Part shown: piece by piece, positions 1 to 6,905 of the stretch
How positions within the stretch are numbered: position 1 is the first letter of the stretch
Layout: each line of letters starts with the position of its first letter
From: Alphaproteobacteria bacterium
Lineage (GTDB): Bacteria; Pseudomonadota; Alphaproteobacteria; Rhizobiales; Aestuariivirgaceae
Reading direction: 5' to 3'
DNA: 13,931 nucleotides
NCBI GenBank assembly: GCA_024639035.1
Contig: JAHEJE010000034.1
Location: 1-13,931 of the forward strand
Program-made: the position numbers and the translations under genes
The notes under the pieces: generated by a model
What the model was told of the DNA's origin: nothing
Databases searched by the model: none
The model's input: the letters and a program-made list of their open reading frames with translations, nothing else

Positions 1-249
1 CGCGTCAACCTTTCACAGGAGCCTGCGAAGTTTGCCGACAACGACACGGTCAAGTCGGTGCTGGAAAACTCCGGCGTTGAAGGCCTGCCCGTCGTCCTGT
101 CGGGCGGCGAGATGAGCTCAACCGGGCGCTACCCCGACCGCGCCGAGCTGGCCCAGTTTGCAGGCGTGCCATTTGTGGCCGAAGCCGCACCGGTGGCCGG
201 CTCTGGCTGTTGCGGTAGCTCTGAAGAAAAATCATCCAGCTGCTGCTAG
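1..249 (+). CDS. arsD: ArsD, arsenic metallochaperone / weak repressor, C-terminal part (5' end outside window)
   Basis: Frame 1 is open from the first base to a TAG at 247-249, giving 82 residues with no start in view, so this is the C-terminal part of a protein of about 120-130 residues. The stretch GLPVVLSGGEMSSTGRYP followed by RAELAQFAG matches the conserved ArsD core. The tail carries two vicinal cysteine pairs (GCCG near residue 75 and a terminal CC), which in characterised ArsD proteins bind As(III)/Sb(III). The first pair (Cys12-Cys13 in the plasmid R773 protein) would lie upstream of the window. Known role: it passes trivalent arsenic to the ArsA ATPase and weakly represses the ars promoter. 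The next gene is arsA, 34 bases downstream, which is the expected order. The spacing between the two C-terminal pairs (nine residues) is slightly longer than I recall for R773 ArsD. Confidence 0.93.
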   Translation, partial: RVNLSQEPAKFADNDTVKSVLENSGVEGLPVVLSGGEMSSTGRYPDRAELAQFAGVPFVAEAAPVAGSGCCGSSEEKSSSCC

Positions 250-283
250 GCCTCTCCACCAACACGTAAGAAATGAGCGATCC

Positions 284-2056
284 ATGTTCGTGAACCTGCC
301 CAAGTTTGTGTTCTTTACCGGAAAAGGCGGTGTCGGCAAGACGTCACTCGCCTGCGCCATGACGCTTGATCTGGCCAGCCAGGGTAAGAAGATCCTGCTG
401 GTGAGCACGGATCCAGCCTCCAATGTCGGGCAGGTTTTTGAAACAGTGATCGGAAATACCATCACGCCAATCCCCACCGCCCCGGGCGTTGATGCAATCG
501 AGATCAACCCCGAGGAAGCGGCGGCAGACTACCGTGAACGTATCGTAGGGCCGATGCGGGGCATCCTGCCACAAGATGCCCTGGCCAGCATTGAAGAACA
601 GCTAAGCGGTGCTTGCACCATTGAGATCGCTGCTTTTGACGAGTTCACCGCCTTGCTGACCGACAATGAACTGGTCGGTCGCTATGATCATGTCGTGTTC
701 GACACCGCGCCCACGGGCCATACGATCCGAATGCTGAAACTCCCCGGCGCATGGTCGGGCTTTTTGCAAGAGGGCAAGGGCGATGCGTCCTGCCTTGGCC
801 CGCTTGCCGGGCTGGAAAAACAGCGTGACCGCTATGCAGCGGCGGTCGACAGGCTGTCAGACGGCGCCGTCACGCGGTTGGTTCTGGTGGCACGGCCACG
901 GGCATCGGCCTTGGGCGAGGTGGCCCGGACCTCTCTGGAACTGGCCGATATTGGCATCAAGAACCAGCATCTGGCGATCAACGGAATGATGCCAGAGGAT
1001 GCCAGTGGCGACCCGCTGGCAGAGGCGCTGCTCAAGCGCGACCAAGACGCCATGGCCGCAATGCCTGCCGATGTGGCGGCGCTGCCCCGAACCATCTTTC
1101 CATTACGTGCAGAGAACCTTGTTGGGCTTGCGGCGTTGAAACGCTTTGCCGCCGGTGCTGAGGAAAATATCGATGCCGTGCAACCTGCTTCGGCAGAGGC
1201 CATCGACCTGCCGCCGCTTGGAGACTTGGTTGATGACCTTGAAGGCGCGGGCAAGGGGCTTGTCATGTTCATGGGTAAAGGCGGCGTTGGCAAAACCACC
1301 ATGGCTGCCGCGGTTGCAAGCGAACTGGCGGCGCGTGGCCATGACGTCTTGCTGACAACAACCGACCCGGCCGCGCATATCAATGAAACGCTGGCCGGTG
1401 ATCAGTCGGGCCTGACAGTCAGCCGGATCGACCCAGCCGTAGAAACCGCCAATTACCGTGCCAGCGTGATGGCCTCGAAGGGAAAAGACCTCGACGATCA
1501 GGCCCGCGCCATGCTGGAAGAAGACCTGCGCTCGCCCTGCACCGAAGAGATCGCCGTCTTTCAGGCCTTCTCAAAGGTGATCCGCGCAAGCAGCCGGAAG
1601 TTTGTCATCATGGACACCGCACCGACAGGACACACACTGTTGCTGCTCGATGCGACGGGATCATACCACAGGGATATCATGCGCCATCAGGGCGCGTCGG
1701 GCAGCGCCCGCCTTGTCACCCCGATGATGCGCTTGCAAGACCCGGAGCAAACCAAGATCATCATCGTGACCCTGCCCGAAACCACGCCGGTGCTCGAGGC
1801 GGCCCACCTGCAGGAAGACCTGCGCCGCGCCGGGATCGAACCTTGGGGGTGGATCATCAACTCAAGCCTTGCGGCGGCGCAAATCGAACAGCCTTTGTTA
1901 CGCAAACGCGCCCACTCTGAGCATGAGCAGATCATCAAGGTGCGCGATGTCCTGGCAAAACGCTATGCGGTTGTTCCAATTCAGGCGCAAGAGCCAATTG
2001 GAGCGAAAAAACTGTCAGGTTTGTGCCGTAACCGCACCGTGTCAGCAGCGGCATAA
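284..2056 (+). CDS. arsA: ArsA, arsenite/antimonite-stimulated efflux pump ATPase (two-domain)
   Basis: A 590-residue soluble ATPase that energises ArsB-type arsenite export at the inner membrane. Two homologous halves are visible. A1 has its P-loop GKGGVGKT at residues 13-20 and the signature DTAPTGHT at 140-147. A2 has GKGGVGKT at 331-338 and DTAPTGHT at 444-451. The three metalloid-binding cysteines of the R773 enzyme are kept: Cys111 (LSGACTIEIAAFDEF), Cys170 (ASCLGP) and Cys419 (RSPCTEEIAVFQAF). Length is close to the 583 residues of R773 ArsA. The reading frame is open further upstream, but ATG 284 is chosen because it gives the family N-terminus (LPKFVFFTGKGG) and does not overlap arsD. 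Its ribosome binding site is weak, so translation coupled to arsD is plausible. The pump gene arsB/acr3 is not in view; downstream the orientation flips to unrelated genes. Confidence 0.96.
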   Translation: MFVNLPKFVFFTGKGGVGKTSLACAMTLDLASQGKKILLVSTDPASNVGQVFETVIGNTITPIPTAPGVDAIEINPEEAAADYRERIVGPMRGILPQDALASIEEQLSGACTIEIAAFDEFTALLTDNELVGRYDHVVFDTAPTGHTIRMLKLPGAWSGFLQEGKGDASCLGPLAGLEKQRDRYAAAVDRLSDGAVTRLVLVARPRASALGEVARTSLELADIGIKNQHLAINGMMPEDASGDPLAEALLKRDQDAMAAMPADVAALPRTIFPLRAENLVGLAALKRFAAGAEENIDAVQPASAEAIDLPPLGDLVDDLEGAGKGLVMFMGKGGVGKTTMAAAVASELAARGHDVLLTTTDPAAHINETLAGDQSGLTVSRIDPAVETANYRASVMASKGKDLDDQARAMLEEDLRSPCTEEIAVFQAFSKVIRASSRKFVIMDTAPTGHTLLLLDATGSYHRDIMRHQGASGSARLVTPMMRLQDPEQTKIIIVTLPETTPVLEAAHLQEDLRRAGIEPWGWIINSSLAAAQIEQPLLRKRAHSEHEQIIKVRDVLAKRYAVVPIQAQEPIGAKKLSGLCRNRTVSAAA

Positions 2057-2057
2057 G

Positions 2058-2074
2058 CCACGAAGATTTCGTGG
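2058..2074 (+). terminator. Hairpin directly after arsA, possible terminator
   Basis: A perfect 7-bp inverted repeat, CCACGAA (2058-2064) and TTCGTGG (2068-2074) with a 3-base loop, begins one base after the arsA TAA. Its position fits transcription termination or protection of the mRNA 3' end. No T-tract follows (the next bases are TCCGGGG), so it is not a standard intrinsic terminator. Confidence 0.35.
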
Positions 2075-2233
2075 TCCGGGGAGCGGGATGGGTCAAGAGT
2101 CAATGCCCGGGCTATTGCTAGGGTCAGGACCTGTCGAATTGATTAAGAGGCTAAACGCGGCCGAGGCCACAGGCTCGAATCCAGGCGGGCGCGCCAGTTG
2201 GCTTCGGTGTTTGTGAGGCCGGCGGCGCCTGTG

Positions 2234-2569
2234 TTACGCCGGCGACATTGCCAGGATGCTGGCGTTTTCGTCTATCTTGCACAGGTAGTTCCGGCCATCG
2301 GCCATGAGTTGAATGTTGTAGGTGCCATCGGCGAGCTTGCTGGATGCGGTCGGCAGGACCTTGTCGGGGGTAAGGCCGAACTGGCTGGCGGCAGCACTGG
2401 CACACGACAATTGCAGGTCGGCGGGCGCCGTTTCGGTCGTGTTGCGGATTTCACCCGGTTGCGTGTACGACACGGTGTCCGGCTGCGAGCTGGCACAACC
2501 TGCAAGGCTCACACCGAGAACAACCACCGCGGCCAGGCGCATCGACGGTTCAACTAGAAACTTTCGCAT
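2234..2569 (-). CDS. Small predicted lipoprotein of unknown function
   Basis: A 111-residue protein. It starts with a basic end, then a hydrophobic run (about residues 11-24) and a lipobox LAGC with Cys25, so it is probably exported by Sec and lipid-anchored by signal peptidase II. The mature part (about 87 residues) is polar. It has two further cysteines, one in LQLSCASAAA and one in NYLCKIDE, which could pair in the periplasm. I do not recognise a named family. The start at 2569 is supported by a good purine-rich site (AGGGGAG, about seven bases before the ATG); a second in-frame ATG at codon 10 would give a more usual short signal but lacks such a site. The gene lies 36 bases after the L,D-transpeptidase stop on the same strand, so it may be the last gene of that group. 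Confidence 0.8.
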   Translation of the reverse strand: MRKFLVEPSMRLAAVVVLGVSLAGCASSQPDTVSYTQPGEIRNTTETAPADLQLSCASAAASQFGLTPDKVLPTASSKLADGTYNIQLMADGRNYLCKIDENASILAMSPA

Positions 2570-2605
2570 CAGCGGTCTCCCCTCACAAGGCTTTCCAGAA
2601 AGTCG

Positions 2606-3325
2606 TCATACGCCCTTGAGCAGCGATGCGCCCTGGAACAGCACGATCACCTTGGCCCCGATCTGCACCCGCTGATAGAGGTCGACGACATCGTCGTTGT
2701 TCATTCGGATGCAGCCGGACGAGATATTGAGGCCGATCGACCACGGCTCCGTCGTGCCGTGAATGCGATACAGCGTGTCACGGCTGCCCTCGAACAGGTA
2801 GATTGCCCGGGCACCAAGCGGGTTCTCCGGCCCCCCGGGCATGCCATTGGCATATTTTTCCAGTTTGGGATCGCGCTCGATCATTTCCTTCGGCGGCGTC
2901 CAGCGTGGCCATTCCTGTTTGCGCCCGACCTGCACGATGCCGGTCCAGCCGAATCCCTCGCGCCCGACGCCGATGCCGTAGCGGATCGCCTTCTTGTCCG
3001 GCAACACCAGATAGAGAAAATGCCGCACACCGTCGATGATGATCGTGCCCGGTTTCTCCGCCGTCCGGAACGGCACCACCTGGCGGCTGAAGCTGGCCGG
3101 GGTCTGGTTATGGCGCTTGTAGAACGCCTTCGCCCGCTCCGGCGTGAACTCTATCCAGCGGCGCTCCTGCTGATCGTAGATCTTGCTGGAGGCCGCAAAC
3201 GCCTCGTGGGCAGCCAACGATACGATCAGCGCACAGCCGACAATTGCCGTCTGCCACAGCCGTCTGGCGACAGCGCGTGCCCGCAGGGTGTTCATGATTT
3301 TTGCCGTCAGCTCGCGGTTCATCAT
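2606..3325 (-). CDS. L,D-transpeptidase, YkuD family, exported
   Basis: A periplasmic enzyme of about 239 residues that likely forms 3-3 peptidoglycan cross-links or attaches proteins to peptidoglycan. The YkuD catalytic signature is clear: HGTTEPWSIG with His189, then SSGCIRMNN with the nucleophile Cys205 and Arg207. The domain spans roughly residues 90-235, beginning near TIIIDGVRHFLYLVLP. The stretch GIGVGREGFGWTG and the GGPENPLGARAIYL block before the histidine are typical of the family. The N-terminus has a basic region and a hydrophobic segment ending AHEAFA, a probable signal-peptidase site. I place the start at 3325 because this ATG overlaps the TGA of the upstream binding-protein gene (ATGA), implying coupled translation. 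Starts at 3340 or 3295 are possible; the last gives the tidiest signal peptide of about 34 residues. Confidence 0.92.
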   Translation of the reverse strand: MMNRELTAKIMNTLRARAVARRLWQTAIVGCALIVSLAAHEAFAASSKIYDQQERRWIEFTPERAKAFYKRHNQTPASFSRQVVPFRTAEKPGTIIIDGVRHFLYLVLPDKKAIRYGIGVGREGFGWTGIVQVGRKQEWPRWTPPKEMIERDPKLEKYANGMPGGPENPLGARAIYLFEGSRDTLYRIHGTTEPWSIGLNISSGCIRMNNDDVVDLYQRVQIGAKVIVLFQGASLLKGV

Positions 3326-4284
3326 TTGGCTGCAGCCCATGCATCGATCCTCTCAGCGTTGTCCTTGACCCACTGTCTGGCAAAGTCGGCCGCCGGAATG
3401 CCATCGACGACGATCGCATATGTCATCTCTGATACGGTATCGACATCGAGCCGGATCGCCGACAGCAGCTTGGCCGCCTTCGGATGGGTGTCTGCAAGCT
3501 TGGCGGAATAGACGATATGGAGAAACGATGTCGGCCAGGCGACCGCGGCCTGCGAATGATCGAGCCACTGCGGATCGTCGGCAGGGTCGACGACGCGCCA
3601 TGACAGCGGGCTGTACGGCGGCTCCTGCAGGAAGACCACTTCGTGCAGCGAAAACAGATGATGCGGCGCATAGCAATAAAACGCCAGCGGACGGTCGACT
3701 GCAACGGCTGCATCGATGGCGGCCATGGCCACCGTTTCCTGGGCCTCGAGCAACTGCATGGTCTTGGCGTGGCCGTAGCTCTTGGCCCTGATCTTTTCGA
3801 TCCGTGTCGACGACCAGTCGCTATCGCCGATCCACATCTCACCGAGCCCGTCCTGGTTGGTGTCGAAGGTCTTGGCCTTTTCCGGATCGGACAGGTCTTC
3901 GATTTTGCGGATGCCGAACCGTTCGGCCGTTCGCCGCGTCACGCAAATGCCTTGTTCGGCAGGCACGCCCTTTTCACTCAGGATCGCCGTCTTGCGGCCG
4001 AGAACATACTTGTCGTGCAGCGCCTTGTGGTTGGGCAGCCACACTTCCGGGTGCACGTGCATCGTGCCTTGATCGATGCCGGCGAATATCTCCTCGTTGG
4101 TGCCGGTCTTGACCGCCACATCGAGGCCGAGCCGGCTCGACAGAATTTCCTTCACAACATGCGCCGTGGCATCTGCCGACGACCAGCTCGGAATGCCGAT
4201 GACCACGTCCGCCGCCCGCGCAATCCCGCTCGCCAAGACCACGCCGCACGCCAGCACAATGACGCGGCAGATTTGTTTCAGCAT
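3322..4284 (-). CDS. Periplasmic substrate-binding protein, OpuAC/ProX type (glycine betaine/proline/choline class)
   Basis: A 320-residue exported binding protein. It has a signal peptide (residues 1-24, ending GIARA) followed by VVIGIPSWSSADATAHVV, the usual OpuAC opening. Aromatic residues placed where this family builds a cage for a quaternary amine include Trp34, Trp82 (HPEVWLPN), Trp151 and Trp157. The closing part (DFARQWVKDN) is also typical. The frame stays open to 4458, but ATG 4284 gives the signal peptide directly and is preceded by AGGA about eight bases upstream. No ABC permease or ATPase gene lies next to it, so the transporter partner is elsewhere or the protein serves as a sensor or scavenger. 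Its stop overlaps the start of the L,D-transpeptidase. The exact ligand cannot be read from the sequence. Confidence 0.88.
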   Translation of the reverse strand: MLKQICRVIVLACGVVLASGIARAADVVIGIPSWSSADATAHVVKEILSSRLGLDVAVKTGTNEEIFAGIDQGTMHVHPEVWLPNHKALHDKYVLGRKTAILSEKGVPAEQGICVTRRTAERFGIRKIEDLSDPEKAKTFDTNQDGLGEMWIGDSDWSSTRIEKIRAKSYGHAKTMQLLEAQETVAMAAIDAAVAVDRPLAFYCYAPHHLFSLHEVVFLQEPPYSPLSWRVVDPADDPQWLDHSQAAVAWPTSFLHIVYSAKLADTHPKAAKLLSAIRLDVDTVSEMTYAIVVDGIPAADFARQWVKDNAERIDAWAAAK

Positions 4285-4464
4285 GAGTTTTTCCTGTCGC
4301 TGCAAATTGCGTCCCAAAAGTCTGAAACCCTGCCTATCCGAAGTTTGGGGCACGACTGAGGCACCGGACCGGCCATGGCTGACACCTTGCCCATACAGAA
4401 GTTGGTCGACGTCCCCTTCACCGGTTTGCCCACATGTTGGCAAGGCGTGAACGTTCAAGGACGA

Positions 4465-5043
4465 TTACCCCTTGAGATGTGCAAACAGCGCCGTAATGCC
4501 GTCGGGATTGCCACTCAGCACCTTGTCGAAGTTGGTACGCAGCAACTGGCCGAGCCATACGCCCTGCACGTTGACGTCCGCAATCTTTCCCCCCGACATT
4601 CGCCACAGCACGACTTGTGGCCCCTTGTTGCCGAGAAAGATCAGCTGTGTACGCACCGTGTTGCCGTTGCACGTCATCGGAACGATTCTGTCGGCGCGGA
4701 ACTTCAGCCTGTAGTCATTGAACCGCCGCGAGACAAACGACGTCGTCAGCGAAACGAATTCCGCCCTGCGCGCGGCCGGCAGTTCCTTGCGATGTTTGCC
4801 GAGCGCGAACAGGGCAATCGCATTCATGTCGGCGTATTTGTTCAAGGCGCCGGAGAACCCCGACGCCGAGCCGGCCTGCGCAGCCTTGATCATGGCGCTG
4901 CCGGCACTCTCGGCGATTTTGCTGCCGGCGCATGCCGTGGCCCCGCCAGGGTGCGCGATCAGCATGCTCAGCAGGATTGCGGCAACCCCGGCCACCGCAT
5001 TGCGCAGGCAGCGCCAGAATTCACCAAATGCATATATGTTCAC
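4465..5043 (-). CDS. MlaC-family periplasmic phospholipid-binding protein (Tgt2/MlaC-like), orphan
   Basis: A 192-residue exported protein resembling MlaC/Ttg2D, the periplasmic shuttle that moves phospholipids between the outer membrane and the inner-membrane MlaFEDB complex. A hydrophobic signal segment covers about residues 13-31, with likely cleavage after GATA. The family's C-terminal pattern is clear: GGKIADVNVQGVWLGQLLRTN, then a short helix ending GITALFAHL. The central part (ALFALGKHRKELPAA, then FVSRRFNDY) also fits. The start is GTG at 5043, with GGGAG about ten bases upstream. No mlaD, mlaE or mlaF gene is present nearby. The gene heads a run of four same-strand genes, but 180 bases separate it from the next one, so co-transcription is uncertain. 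Some relatives are annotated as toluene-tolerance or hopanoid-associated proteins. Confidence 0.83.
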   Translation of the reverse strand: MNIYAFGEFWRCLRNAVAGVAAILLSMLIAHPGGATACAGSKIAESAGSAMIKAAQAGSASGFSGALNKYADMNAIALFALGKHRKELPAARRAEFVSLTTSFVSRRFNDYRLKFRADRIVPMTCNGNTVRTQLIFLGNKGPQVVLWRMSGGKIADVNVQGVWLGQLLRTNFDKVLSGNPDGITALFAHLKG

Positions 5044-5063
5044 GAAGTACGCTCCCGCAGACT

Positions 5064-5092
5064 AAATCCGAACCCAACAAGGTCATTGTCAA
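5064..5092 (-). promoter_or_regulatory. Possible sigma-70-type promoter for the MlaC-like gene
   Basis: On the - strand a perfect TTGACA (5092-5087) lies about 45 bases upstream of the GTG start. With 17-base spacing the -10 would be GGATTT (5069-5064), a poor match, so only the -35 is convincing. It sits between the hairpin at 5124-5156 and the gene, which is a sensible place for a promoter. Confidence 0.35.
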
Positions 5093-5123
5093 CTCTCTCG
5101 AGCCAACTGTAATGCCTACAAGC

Positions 5124-5156
5124 CCCGGTGCCAACGCCAAAGGTGCCGGCACCGGG
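5124..5156 (-). terminator. 9-bp hairpin between the DUF992 and MlaC-like genes
   Basis: CCCGGTGCC (5124-5132) and GGCACCGGG (5148-5156) form a perfect GC-rich 9-bp stem with a 15-base loop. It lies 52 bases after the stop of the DUF992 gene and upstream of the MlaC-like gene, both on the - strand. It could end transcription of the first gene. On the - strand the stem is followed by GGCTTGTAGG, not a real T-tract, so a factor-dependent terminator or an attenuating structure is as likely. Confidence 0.4.
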
Positions 5157-5207
5157 ACAAGTGAGTTGCTCCGGAACTGCAGGGGAGCGAGTCGGGTGAC
5201 CGCTGCC

Positions 5208-5696
5208 CTATGATGCCGGTTCAAGCGTCAGCGATGACACGCCAAGAGCAATATTGACACCAGTGCCCGCTTCAACACTGAGCGGTTGCAGGCCGATCTT
5301 CTTGTTGGAGCCGCCCACAAGGGCATTCGCGCCCAGGCCGATGCCGAGAGCGCCGGCCGCCGAAATCCCGACATACTGGCCAGCCAGGGCATGCTTGCCG
5401 GCTTTGTTGCCGATCGGGGTAAAGACCAGCCAACTCAGGTACATCTTTCCGGTCACGCCGATATCGATACCGATCTTGCTCGAGGTTCCGGTATAGGTCT
5501 CGACGGTGCCATTGGCATGCTGGAAGCTGCAGGTGACGCCCTTGCTGGAGCCGAGCAGCAAGCCCATCCCGCCTTCGACTTCGCACTCCAGAACACCCAG
5601 CTTGGTGCGTTTTTCCTCGGCAATGACAGGATTGGCCAAGGCTGCGGCAACCAGAGCGGTGGTGGCGATCGTTGCCAGGGTCTTGTGCAGTGTCAT
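5208..5696 (-). CDS. DUF992 family exported protein, function unknown
   Basis: A 162-residue protein matching the DUF992 pattern, a family I know mainly from alphaproteobacteria and without a known function. A signal peptide is visible (residues 1-26, ending ANPVIA). The mature domain opens LGVLECEVEGGMGLLLGSSK, with Cys38 and Cys56 possibly disulfide-linked, and continues with GIDIGVTGKM (76-85), ALAGQYVGISA (103-113), GLGANALVGGSNKKIGLQPL (120-139) and VNIALGVSSLTL at the end. Alternating hydrophobic and glycine-rich strands suggest a compact beta fold. The start at 5696 is chosen because it yields the signal peptide; the frame is open to 5795. The ribosome site is weak (GTGAG). It stands alone, with a hairpin downstream and a probable promoter region upstream. 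Confidence 0.88.
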   Translation of the reverse strand: MTLHKTLATIATTALVAAALANPVIAEEKRTKLGVLECEVEGGMGLLLGSSKGVTCSFQHANGTVETYTGTSSKIGIDIGVTGKMYLSWLVFTPIGNKAGKHALAGQYVGISAAGALGIGLGANALVGGSNKKIGLQPLSVEAGTGVNIALGVSSLTLEPAS

Positions 5697-5812
5697 GTTT
5701 GATATCTCACTTCTTGGTTCGGTTTCAGGGCGCGCCATGCCATCGTTTGACAGTCTAGGCGCTCGATCAATCTGGCAGGAGGCAGCGGCATACAATCAGG
5801 CCGCGAAACCTT

Positions 5813-5841
5813 GCTATACCAGATATAGGCTCGCGTTTGAA
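5813..5841 (-). promoter_or_regulatory. AT-rich region with possible promoter for the DUF992 gene
   Basis: On the - strand TTCAAA (5841-5836) and TATAGC (5818-5813) are separated by 17 bases, giving a moderate sigma-70-like match about 115 bases upstream of the start codon. It lies at the edge of the most AT-rich stretch in the window (5836-5893, about 8 G/C in 58 bases by my count), which itself includes an inverted pair TTGAAT/ATTCAA. The whole gap 5697-5949 holds no credible gene. Confidence 0.3.
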
Positions 5842-5949
5842 TAAATAAAATGAATAGATTCAATATATGATATAAAAAATAGTCATTTATTGATCGACTC
5901 AGGCGCCAGCACCTGAATATGTGGCGATCCATCGGCACCGGCCCGCGCC

Positions 5950-6867
5950 TTAGCTCTGCAGTTTGGCCCCGACGCTGTCCAGATTGATCACGGCGTCATC
6001 CAGAATACCGCCCTGCTCGTCATCCACTATGCCTGCAACGGTGCGCAGGGCCGCCAATGCGGTATCGATCAGTTGCCTGTCCCGTTCGGAATTCCAGATC
6101 ACGTAGGCGGGGAACGGAAATACCGGCGCGCCGGCGACGGCATGGAGCAATCCGGCATCGATCTGCGGCTTCACCAGGCGCGCGGGAAAATATCCGGCCC
6201 GTCCCTGATCGACGATGAAATTGATTGCCAGCGGTCCGATTGCCAGGCTGGTGCGCGGCAGGTCGAAATCAATGAAGTGGATCGCATGCATCGCAGCGAA
6301 CTCATCCCCCCAGTCCACGAAAACGTACCTGTCATCTAGCCGGGCCGGATAGTACGGGTCCGCAGCCACCAGGATCAGTTCTTCCTTGACGATTTCCTCG
6401 ACCCGCAATCCCGGCCTTGCTTGCGGCGTATACATGATTGCAATGTCGGTCGTCCCCTGCACCATCATCCTCAGCAGCCGTTCAGGCATGCCGACCTCGG
6501 CCTTGAAGGCGGTATCCGGGAGCTGACGCTCGAGAAGTCTCAGCCAGCGCCCGCCCAGCTTCGGCCACAGACTGTGCTGGCAGCCGATCGACAGGATCGT
6601 ACTGTAGTCGGCGGGAACGGCAATCTGGTACTTGGCTTCCTCCCACACCTTGAGCAGCGAGCGGGCAAAGCGCTCGAACTTTTCACCTGCCGGCGTCAGT
6701 TCGATGCCGCTTTTCGAGCGTGTGAACAATGTCTGGCCCAACTCGTCCTCAAGACGTTTGACCCGAAGGCTGACGGCGGACTGAGTGACGTTCACCCGTG
6801 TAGCCGCCTCGACAAAACTGCCGGCGGATATGATTTCAAGAAATGTTCTGACGAGTTGAAGGTCCAA
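5950..6867 (-). CDS. LysR-family transcriptional regulator
   Basis: A 305-residue DNA-binding regulator. The N-terminal winged helix-turn-helix is unmistakable: MDLQLVRTFLEI, then SFVEAATRVNVTQSAVSLRV (17-36) and RLEDELGQTLFTRSKSGIELT. The C-terminal two-lobed effector domain (about residues 88-290) includes LSIGCQHSLWP and the GTTDIAIMYTP segment. The effector is unknown. The start is TTG at 6867, supported by a strong GGAGG (plus-strand 6875-6879) seven bases upstream and by alignment to the usual LysR start. No ATG in this frame fits. The gene is divergent from the SLC13 transporter at 7089, the classical arrangement for a LysR regulator and its target, so the transporter (and perhaps mgtE behind it) is the likely regulated gene. 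A palindrome over its own -10 suggests self-repression. Confidence 0.95.
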   Translation of the reverse strand: MDLQLVRTFLEIISAGSFVEAATRVNVTQSAVSLRVKRLEDELGQTLFTRSKSGIELTPAGEKFERFARSLLKVWEEAKYQIAVPADYSTILSIGCQHSLWPKLGGRWLRLLERQLPDTAFKAEVGMPERLLRMMVQGTTDIAIMYTPQARPGLRVEEIVKEELILVAADPYYPARLDDRYVFVDWGDEFAAMHAIHFIDFDLPRTSLAIGPLAINFIVDQGRAGYFPARLVKPQIDAGLLHAVAGAPVFPFPAYVIWNSERDRQLIDTALAALRTVAGIVDDEQGGILDDAVINLDSVGAKLQS

Positions 6868-6890
6868 GTCTCTGCCTCCATGATTGAGAA

Positions 6891-6905
6891 ATTTTCATGG
6901 AAAAT
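6891..6905. promoter_or_regulatory. Palindromic candidate operator for the LysR regulator
   Basis: ATTTTC (6891-6896), three bases, GAAAAT (6900-6905): a perfect dyad in which T6892 and A6904 give the T-N11-A spacing of LysR-type binding sites. It lies 24-38 bases upstream of the TTG start and covers the likely -10 box of the regulator's promoter, as expected for autorepression. Confidence 0.5.

Noticed and set aside
2103..2196. tRNA-like stretch ending in CCA with a T-loop-like motif and partly complementary ends (TGCCCG/CGGGCG)
   Set aside because: The T stem has two mismatches in five, position 54 is C not T, no D arm or anticodon stem-loop can be folded, and the outer pair mismatches. 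Not a functional tRNA by inspection.
2218..2243. GCCGGCG/CGCCGGC inverted repeat around the stop of the small lipoprotein gene
   Set aside because: Half lies inside the coding region and the loop holds the stop codon; such pairs arise easily in GC-rich DNA, and no T-tract follows.
3643..4359. Open frame on the + strand (238 codons) opposite the OpuAC-like gene
   Set aside because: Low-complexity His/Arg-rich translation without family features, on the opposite strand of a strong gene.
4426..4443. TTGCC-N8-GGCAA inverted repeat downstream of the MlaC-like gene
   Set aside because: Only five pairs, no T-tract; too weak to call as a terminator or operator. The rest of the gap 4285-4464 shows nothing clear.
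5693..5938. 81-codon - strand frame across the AT-rich gap
   Set aside because: Composition is irregular, there is no ribosome site, and it overlaps the DUF992 start; more likely promoter DNA.
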